Below, piece after piece: positions 1 to 4,399 of a stretch of 5,476 nt of DNA. The position numbers and the translations under genes were made by a program. The notes below the pieces were generated by a model. The model saw only the letters and a program-made list of their open reading frames with translations, made no database searches and had not been told where the DNA came from. Within the stretch, counting starts at the first letter, position 1, and the number at the start of each line of letters is the position of its first letter. Source of the DNA: WHSM01 sp050701635 (GTDB lineage Bacteria > Actinomycetota > Actinomycetes > Mycobacteriales > Micromonosporaceae); NCBI GenBank assembly GCA_050701635.1, contig JBOGDF010000359.1, positions 1-5,476 on the forward strand, written 5' to 3'.

Positions 1-93
1 GCGTTCGGGGTGCTCGTGTTCCACGAGCTGATGCCGCCGGAGCGCCGGCTGGGCGCCGGAATTCGCAAGCGAATCTCTGGCGCAGGGCACTAG
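1..93 (+). CDS. 3' end of a truncated gene, possibly a membrane protein C-terminus
   Basis: Reading from base 1 in the first frame gives 30 codons ending in TAG at 91-93. The first 19 codons all end in G or C, which is the coding signature of this genome. The bias loosens over the last few codons. The translated tail begins with a short hydrophobic run (AFGVLVF) and continues into a basic, Arg/Lys-rich end (RRLGAGIRKRI). That pattern fits the last membrane segment and cytosolic tail of an integral membrane protein such as a transporter, but 30 residues are too few to name a family. The gene is convergent with the operon that ends at 136, and a shared hairpin lies between them. Seen: open frame, stop and codon bias. 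Inferred: membrane location. Confidence 0.6.
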   Translation, partial: AFGVLVFHELMPPERRLGAGIRKRISGAGH

Positions 94-99
94 CTCACC

Positions 100-136
100 G
101 CGCCTCCACCGGCAGCACCGCTCCCGGTGGAGGCGC
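100..136. terminator. Bidirectional hairpin terminator between convergent genes
   Basis: A perfect 13-bp inverted repeat (GCGCCTCCACCGG at 100-112, its reverse complement at 124-136) encloses an 11-nt loop. It sits 7 nt after the stop of the plus-strand gene. Its right arm touches the first base of the minus-strand gene's stop codon (136-138), so it lies exactly where both convergent transcripts should end. There is no T tract on either strand, which is usual for hairpin terminators in high-GC actinomycetes. The stem is 11/13 G or C and should be very stable. Confidence 0.8.
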
Positions 137-1023
137 TAGCTGTCCTGGTCGCGCCAGGCGCGTACCAGCTCGCCGGCCTGGCGGTGCCGCTCCTGCAGTG
201 CGTTCACCGCGCCCTTGAGTACGGCACGCGGCACGTCCGGGCACACGTAGCCGGCCGCGACGATGGCACGGTAGAAATCCGGCTCCGGCGCGATCCCGTA
301 CGTCTTCAGGTAGTAGCCGACGCTCTCCGACCACACGAACCGGCCGTCGGTACGGGTGCCGCCCTCGACCACCTGCCCCTTGCCGGCGTCGAACATGTCG
401 CTGACCTTGCCGGTCATCCCCATCAGCGGGGCGCCGGCGCACAGGTAGCCCAGGATCCGCTCCTGCTCCGCCGGATCGGTCACGGTGCCGCGCTCGGGCG
501 CCAGCACCGGGGCACCGTCGACGATCTCGTCCACCACCCGTACGAACCGGTAGCCGTGGATCTCCCGGGGCGCCTCGATCGGCACCGCCTCGGTCACCGG
601 GCCGGCGGTCGTCGTCACCGCCGCGTCGGCGGCCGCGATCGCGGCCTTGGCCTCCGGCAGCGCGAGCACCTTCGGGATCAGCCGTACCGGGATCCTGACC
701 TCGGATTCGGTGAACGCGTTGACGCCGATCCCGAGCTCCGGGTAGGGCCAGCTCCGCAGCAGCTGCAGGAACGAGCGCTCCACCGTACGGCCGGCGCCCG
801 GCCGGTCACCGGCCCGCTCCAGCCACGCCGGCGAGGTGTAGACCAGCACGTACCGCTCGTCGCCACCGCCGCCCACCGCGTTCTGGCCCTCGGCGGTCTG
901 CGCCAGCTGCACGGTCATCCCGAGCAGCGCTCGTACGCATCCCACCAGGTCGTTCTGCTGTTTCGCGGCCAGGTACGCGGCCTCCGCCGACGGCGGGATC
1001 GGCGTGGACTGCGGCTCGGTCAT
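136..1023 (-). CDS. SseB N-terminal-domain protein, 295 aa (accessory, immunity-like context)
   Basis: The protein has two modules. Residues about 15-130 look like an SseB N-terminal domain: an N-terminal helix (AAYLAAKQQNDLVGCVRALL), a central strand RYVLVYTS (58-64), and the segment SWPYPELGIGVNAFTE (91-106), which fits the conserved SWP..ELgl.vNp pattern. An Ala/Thr-rich linker (about 125-150) leads to a second module (about 155-290) with GAPLMGMTG, a TDGRFVWSESVGYYLKTYG core (225-243) and APEPDF. I recall the TDG.wvW...YYL..yG.aP pattern from many uncharacterised actinobacterial proteins, but could not check it. SseB-fold proteins are mostly of unknown function. The start chosen is the ATG at 1023: it overlaps the upstream gene's TGA as ATGA and has a GAGGGGGG ribosome site at 1027-1034. 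The frame stays open upstream to 1296, but that stretch runs antiphase through the preceding gene. This is the last gene of a three-gene operon. Function unknown; probably cytoplasmic, as no signal peptide or membrane segment is seen. Confidence 0.88.
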   Translation of the reverse strand: MTEPQSTPIPPSAEAAYLAAKQQNDLVGCVRALLGMTVQLAQTAEGQNAVGGGGDERYVLVYTSPAWLERAGDRPGAGRTVERSFLQLLRSWPYPELGIGVNAFTESEVRIPVRLIPKVLALPEAKAAIAAADAAVTTTAGPVTEAVPIEAPREIHGYRFVRVVDEIVDGAPVLAPERGTVTDPAEQERILGYLCAGAPLMGMTGKVSDMFDAGKGQVVEGGTRTDGRFVWSESVGYYLKTYGIAPEPDFYRAIVAAGYVCPDVPRAVLKGAVNALQERHRQAGELVRAWRDQDS

Positions 1024-2048
1024 CGGCCCCCCTCGTTGCCCGGCTCGTTGCCCGTCGACGGCGCGGGCGGGCGCTTGTCGGTCGGCAGGCCCAGCCCGAG
1101 ACCGGGCTCGGGCAGCTGCCGGGCACCGCCGTCGCGTACCAACGTCTGGGCGGCCTGGATCAGCGTGTCCGGCACCGGCACCAGCGCGCCGACGAACCGG
1201 TCGAAGCTGTCCGCGCAGCGCCGCAGCAGCCGCTCGGCGACCTCGTCGGCGTCGTACGAGTCGTCGTCGCGCGGATCGTCGTCGTCGTAGTACCACACCG
1301 AGCCGGCGTCCTCACCGGTCAGCCGCACCGCCAGGGTGCCGCCCTGGACGTGCCCGATCGGCAGGAAGTCGGCGGTGAACTTGTCCTTCAGCCACTGCCG
1401 TACGTGGCTCAGGTTGCCGAACCAGTCCCGCCGGCCGAACCCGAAGAACGTCTGGTCGACCACGAAGCCGAACCGCGGATGCACCGCCGGGGTCGCCGGG
1501 CGGCCGCCGTTCGTGGCGGCCAGGAACTCCCGGTACGCCGCGGGAAGCGGCGCCGGGAGCTGGCCCTCCAGCTCGGTCAGCTCCTTCTCCGGTGCCGGCC
1601 CCTCGCCCGGCAGCGATACCGTGCCGCGCGCCCGGGGCACCACCAGCCCGGAGCCGCTGTGGTCGGCGTCCAGGGTCGCGATCCCGCCGGCGTGCCGGAA
1701 CGCGGCGTACGCCTCGGCGGGCACCAGCGCGAGCCGGCGGCTGCGCGCCAGGTGCGCCCACGCCCAGCCGTCCGGCGTCGCCACCGCGCCCATCTCCGGC
1801 GCCGTCCACAGTGGATCGCCCGCGGCCAGCATCACCTGGTTGGCGGCGAGTACGTCGATCACGCGTACCTCGTCGGCGGACGCGGACGCCGGGGGCGGCG
1901 CCAGCTCGACCAGGGCGCGGGCGTACGAGAACCAGTCCGGGAAGCCGTGCAGCGTGACGTACAACCCGTCGCGGTACCGGATCCGCAGCAGCGGCGCGGC
2001 GAACCGCACGATCTGGCCGGCGTACGACGACAGCGGCGGTCCGGCCAC
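1020..2048 (-). CDS. SUKH/SMI1-KNR4 domain protein with N-terminal degenerate HNH/WHH-like segment, 342 aa
   Basis: Residues about 155-290 carry a SUKH (SMI1/KNR4) domain. The signs are LEGQLPAPLPAAYREFLAATNGG (about 160-182, the typical lpp.yreFL...NGg helix), GFVVDQTFFGF, then FLPIGHVQGGTLAVRL and GSVWYYDDDDP (249-259). SUKH domains are known largely as immunity proteins that bind and neutralise nuclease or deaminase toxins. The N-terminal part (about 60-122) has DEVRVIDVLAAN, GDPLW, then GWAWAHL (94-100), LALVP (106-110) and Y114....H119.GG. The order resembles the WHH branch of HNH nucleases (WHH...LVP..lH....H.GG), but the first His of WHH is Ala98 and the LVP-following His is Tyr114, so it is probably inactive. 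An acidic run DDDDPRDDDSYDADE (255-269) and a Pro-rich tail (about 313-342) follow. The start is GTG at 2048, 1 nt after the previous stop, with AGGGGGAGGG at 2054-2063. The stop overlaps the next gene by 4 nt. The SUKH assignment is firm; the nuclease remnant is inference. Confidence 0.9.
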   Translation of the reverse strand: MAGPPLSSYAGQIVRFAAPLLRIRYRDGLYVTLHGFPDWFSYARALVELAPPPASASADEVRVIDVLAANQVMLAAGDPLWTAPEMGAVATPDGWAWAHLARSRRLALVPAEAYAAFRHAGGIATLDADHSGSGLVVPRARGTVSLPGEGPAPEKELTELEGQLPAPLPAAYREFLAATNGGRPATPAVHPRFGFVVDQTFFGFGRRDWFGNLSHVRQWLKDKFTADFLPIGHVQGGTLAVRLTGEDAGSVWYYDDDDPRDDDSYDADEVAERLLRRCADSFDRFVGALVPVPDTLIQAAQTLVRDGGARQLPEPGLGLGLPTDKRPPAPSTGNEPGNEGGR

Positions 2049-2049
2049 G

Positions 2050-3336
2050 TCAGCCCTCCCCCTCGGTACGACGCGGCGCCTGATCCCGGGAGGTCATGTA
2101 CTCCTCCAGCCAGCGCCGCGCCGCCGCGTCGTCGCTGGGGTCCACCCCGGCGTCGAGCATCTTGTCGAAGATCTGGTCCATCGACTCGCCTTCCGGCGTA
2201 CCCAGCATCAGCTCGGAGTAGCGCTCGGAGGACTCCAGGATCGCCTTGCGGATCGACAGCTCGGCGAGGTCCGGCACCTGGCGTACGTCGCCGGCGTACA
2301 TCGCGAAGGCGTCCAGCGCCTCCGGCAGCCAGGACGCCACCTCGGGCGGGATGCTGCCGCGCCGCTGCGGCGCCCACTCCAGCAGCAGGTGCTTGACCGC
2401 GGTCGGGCTCCACCGCATCGGGTCGCCGCTGTTGGCGTCCACCGCGTAGTCCACCACCAGCCGGGCGGCGCGCTCCAGCACCAGCATCGTGTCCGGCACG
2501 CTCTGCGCCATCTCCATCCCCACCCGGCCCGCCTCCGGCGAGGCCAGGAAGCCGCGTACCACTCCCGCGCGTGCGGTCTCGTCCAGCGCCGGCGGTGGCC
2601 CGGCGTCACCGATATCCGGGAGTACGCCGATCCGCGCGGTCACCAGCGCCCAGTTGTCCAGGAACTGCTGGCCACCCCGGATCTCCCGAAGCGACTCGGT
2701 CTTCGGCAGGCAGCGCTCGATCTGGGCCCGGGCCAACCCGGGCGCCACCGGATCGATGGTGGCGATGTCGACCAGCTTCTCGGTGGTGGTGGTCCAGTGC
2801 CCGATCACGTCGGCGGCCGGGTCCTTGACCACCATGTCGATCACAGTGTGGCTGTTGTGGTCGATGATCGCGCACACCGCGTGCTCCGGCCCACCGAGCT
2901 CCTGCGACTCGTACTCGAAGGTGATCAGGAAGTTGGTCTGGTCGCCGAACATGTCGCGCACCTGCCAGGCTCCGGTGCAGCTCACCCGGCCCGCGTGCGC
3001 CACCCAGCGGGGGGCCACCACGGCGTGCTCTTCGAACCGACGGAGGGTCTTCGTCGCGCGTTCCCCGGCCGCGCCCGGCGCCACCGTCGCCAGCCCGCCC
3101 AGCACAGCCAGCGACTCGGTGTTGCGGCGCCGGCCCAGGAACTTCACGAACTCGTCGGTGAACCCCGCTACCTCGGTACGCCGATCGCCGCCGGCCACCT
3201 TCGCGTACACCCCGCCGAGCAGCATCGACACCGCGCGCTCCGCCTGGTACGCGGTGCCGAACTGAGCGAGCGGCGACGCGGCGGCGAACATCGTCTGGAA
3301 CGCCTCGCGGTACGCCTCAGGCTGCGCGGTTGCCAT
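2050..3336 (-). CDS. Uncharacterised 428-aa protein with EHAV..IDHN segment
   Basis: I do not recognise a named family. The protein has no signal peptide or membrane segment and is probably cytoplasmic. Residues 1-110 are mostly helical. Residues about 112-175 look like a beta-rich core: RVSCTGAWQVRDMFGDQ, NFLITFEY (135-142), GGPEHAVCAIIDHN (148-161) and TVIDMVVKD. Residues 200-430 are again mainly helical. The EHAV-(x)-DHN core with a following 'v.D..v' strand matches a pattern I recall from other unnamed actinobacterial proteins. His152 and His160 with Asp159 could form a binding site, but nothing shows it. The start chosen is ATG at 3336. A TATCGT hexamer 7 nt upstream fits a nearly leaderless transcript, and no ribosome site is present. 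The open frame continues upstream to 3465 but would be Arg-rich and run through the divergent promoter region. A GTG at 3345 (3 codons upstream) is an alternative. This is the first gene of the three-gene operon; the next gene starts 1 nt after its stop. Confidence 0.88.
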   Translation of the reverse strand: MATAQPEAYREAFQTMFAAASPLAQFGTAYQAERAVSMLLGGVYAKVAGGDRRTEVAGFTDEFVKFLGRRRNTESLAVLGGLATVAPGAAGERATKTLRRFEEHAVVAPRWVAHAGRVSCTGAWQVRDMFGDQTNFLITFEYESQELGGPEHAVCAIIDHNSHTVIDMVVKDPAADVIGHWTTTTEKLVDIATIDPVAPGLARAQIERCLPKTESLREIRGGQQFLDNWALVTARIGVLPDIGDAGPPPALDETARAGVVRGFLASPEAGRVGMEMAQSVPDTMLVLERAARLVVDYAVDANSGDPMRWSPTAVKHLLLEWAPQRRGSIPPEVASWLPEALDAFAMYAGDVRQVPDLAELSIRKAILESSERYSELMLGTPEGESMDQIFDKMLDAGVDPSDDAAARRWLEEYMTSRDQAPRRTEGEG

Positions 3337-3343
3337 GCCGGCC

Positions 3344-3349
3344 ACGATA
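3344..3349 (-). promoter_or_regulatory. -10-like hexamer TATCGT of the minus-strand operon, leaderless type
   Basis: On the minus strand TATCGT (TANNNT) ends 7 nt before the ATG at 3336, placing the predicted transcription start at base 3337 or 3336. That matches the well-known actinobacterial arrangement for leaderless mRNAs, and no Shine-Dalgarno sequence precedes the ATG. No convincing -35 box is present at 16-18 nt spacing; a GCGCCGGCGC palindrome (3364-3373) lies near that position instead. Confidence 0.5.
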
Positions 3350-3451
3350 GACGTTGGTGTCTTGCGCCGGCGCGGGACACTCGACCAATCGGGCGCGGCA
3401 CGGCATCGCGCACACGGGTCGGCTGGCGCCCGGGGGGTGGCTCGATTCCGG

Positions 3452-3457
3452 TAGCGT
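3452..3457 (+). promoter_or_regulatory. -10-like hexamer TAGCGT of the zinc-knuckle gene, leaderless type
   Basis: TAGCGT (TANNNT) ends exactly 6 nt before the ATG at 3464, so a start site 7 nt downstream of the hexamer would be the A of the start codon. The intervening TGAGGC contains GAGG, but it lies too close to the ATG (1 nt) to act as a normal ribosome site. No consensus -35 box was found upstream. Confidence 0.5.
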
Positions 3458-3463
3458 TGAGGC

Positions 3464-4003
3464 ATGCTGCTAGCCCGCTCGGCGCCCGAGTGCCACCTCT
3501 ACATGGATCTCCACCCGTGCCGGTGCGGCGAAGCCGACTTCTCGCCGGACCACTGGCTGGAGCAGGACGGCGCCGACCTCGTGGCGCGGTATCAGGGCAG
3601 CTGCCGCGGCTGCGGCACCGCCCGCGACTTCTCGTTCGTGCTGGATCCGGAGCTGCCGCCGCCTCCCCCGGCGTACGGGGGTGGCCAGCCGTCGCAGCTG
3701 ATCGACCCGGGGCAGTTCCTGTGGGTGAGCGAGCAGTTCGCGCAGTCCGTACCGGCGGATCCCGCCGAGCTGTCCGACCCGGAGCAGCGGGAGGAGAGCG
3801 CCGAAGCCCTGGAGACCGCGATCGCCGCGCTGGAAGAGGTGCTGAAGTTCATCCCGGCCGGCGCCGAGGCGGTCCCCGAGGAGGCGTTCACCGCGCCCGA
3901 GGGCTGGATGGTCTACCAGCAGGAGCCCGGCCGGTTCCGGCGGGACCGGCTGGAAGCCGTGCTCGGCGCGTACCGGGAGAATCTCGCGACCTACACCGCC
4001 TGA
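3464..4003 (+). CDS. Small protein with CxC...CxxC zinc-knuckle-like cysteines, 179 aa
   Basis: The N-terminus reads MLLARSAPECHLYMDLHPC, followed by RCGEADF. Cys19 and Cys21 (CxC), together with Cys47 and Cys50 (CRGCG), form a plausible four-cysteine zinc site; Cys10 and His11 are extra candidate ligands. A Pro run (64-69) separates this from the C-terminal half. That half holds FLWVSEQFA, an acidic helix rich in Glu (about 103-128, SDPEQREESAEALETAIAAL) and a final helix ending in YRENLATYTA. I recall many actinobacterial proteins with the same MLLARS...HLYMDLHPC.CG opening, often near toxin-immunity genes, but their function is unknown to me. The ATG at 3464 is preceded by a TAGCGT hexamer at leaderless distance. 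The gene is transcribed alone, divergent from the operon on its left and convergent with the pair on its right. Metal binding is inferred from cysteine spacing only. Confidence 0.85.
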   Translation: MLLARSAPECHLYMDLHPCRCGEADFSPDHWLEQDGADLVARYQGSCRGCGTARDFSFVLDPELPPPPPAYGGGQPSQLIDPGQFLWVSEQFAQSVPADPAELSDPEQREESAEALETAIAALEEVLKFIPAGAEAVPEEAFTAPEGWMVYQQEPGRFRRDRLEAVLGAYRENLATYTA

Positions 4004-4027
4004 TTTTTGGCGCTTTCGGCGCGCGAG
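4004..4027. terminator. Short convergent gap, possible weak terminator
   Basis: Only 24 bp separate two convergent stop codons. The gap holds a T5 run immediately after the plus-strand TGA (4004-4008) and a 4-bp GCGC stem (4010-4013 / 4019-4022) with a TTTCG loop. The stem is short and the T run precedes it on the plus strand, so this is not a standard intrinsic terminator. Transcripts may overlap here. Confidence 0.25.
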
Positions 4028-4399
4028 TTACAGCAGCTGTTCGACCAGCTCGGTGACGTCGGACCGCGGCGCCCAGCCCTGGTAGACGGCCACGTCGAAG
4101 CGGTCCATGCCGAGCTGCTCGGCTTGGGCGCTGTCCTCGCCGAGATACTCCAGCCGGAGCCAGTCGCCGTGTGCGCCGATCACCAGGCACGGGGCGCCCC
4201 GCCAGCGGCACGTGGTGCGTACGTACCGCACTTCGTCCACGTCGCCCGCCGGCACGGTGCGTACGTACCGGCCGGGGCGTACCTCGGTGAAGCCGTCCGC
4301 CGGCTCGGCCGCGTACAGCCGTACGGTGCCGTCGGTGGCCGGGTTGGCGACGTACTCCACACCGCCGAGCCGCGCCAGGTAGCCGTGTCGCACCGTCAT
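4028..4399 (-). CDS. Small beta-rich protein, 123 aa, coupled to the upstream SseB-type gene
   Basis: The protein begins MTVRHGYLARLGGVEYVANP and continues with short alternating strands: TVRLYA, GFTEVRPGRYVRTVP, DEVRYVRTTCRW, PCLVIG, DWLRLEYLG. It ends with a helical tail containing FDVAVYQGWAPRSDV (101-115). The RYVRT pentapeptide occurs twice, at 44-48 and 58-62. There is no signal peptide or membrane segment. The start chosen is ATG at 4399: it forms an ATGA overlap with the preceding gene's TGA and follows a GGGGGG ribosome site at 4405-4410. A longer frame to 4603 would run through that gene. I recall similar small actinobacterial proteins with the VYQGWAPR-like end but no assigned function. 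A small, coupled downstream gene is the usual position for an immunity or partner protein, so it may bind the product of the gene before it. That role is inference. Confidence 0.87.
   Translation of the reverse strand: MTVRHGYLARLGGVEYVANPATDGTVRLYAAEPADGFTEVRPGRYVRTVPAGDVDEVRYVRTTCRWRGAPCLVIGAHGDWLRLEYLGEDSAQAEQLGMDRFDVAVYQGWAPRSDVTELVEQLL
4214..4270. repeat. Two 15-bp direct repeats encoding the RYVRT motif
   Basis: The 15-mer GGTGCGTACGTACCG occurs at 4214-4228 and 4256-4270, exactly 42 bp apart. Each copy is itself a near-palindrome centred on CGTACG. On the minus strand both lie in the same reading frame and encode the repeated RYVRT of the 123-aa protein, 14 residues apart. They are best explained as a protein-level repeat with a shared codon choice. 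Confidence 0.75.

Larger units (their letters stand above)
3337..3463. promoter_or_regulatory. Divergent promoter region between the minus-strand operon and the zinc-knuckle gene
   Basis: These 127 bp separate two divergent start codons and must hold both promoters. The stretch contains one -10-like hexamer per strand and a perfect 10-bp palindrome GCGCCGGCGC at 3364-3373. No clear operator repeat or riboswitch-like structure was seen. The minus-strand frame stays open across it, but its translation is Arg/Pro-rich and unlike the protein that follows. Confidence 0.65.

Noticed and set aside
127..1290. 387-codon plus-strand open frame
   Set aside because: It is antisense to the SseB-type gene, which has a ribosome site, coupling and domain motifs. 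The plus-strand product is an Arg/His-rich shadow.
1024..1296. N-terminal extension of the 295-aa SseB-type protein
   Set aside because: The extension overlaps the SUKH gene in another frame and has Arg/Ala-rich shadow composition. The ATG at 1023 has a strong ribosome site and ATGA overlap.
3337..3465. N-terminal extension of the 428-aa protein to an ATG at 3465
   Set aside because: The extra 43 residues are Arg/Pro-rich and occupy the divergent promoter region up to the opposite start codon. The ATG at 3336 has a promoter hexamer at the right distance.
1336..4056. 906-codon open frame on the plus strand
   Set aside because: It runs antisense to two well-supported minus-strand genes and out of frame through the plus-strand gene. 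Its translation is Arg/Pro/His-rich and low in recognisable motifs, as expected from a shadow frame in very GC-rich DNA.
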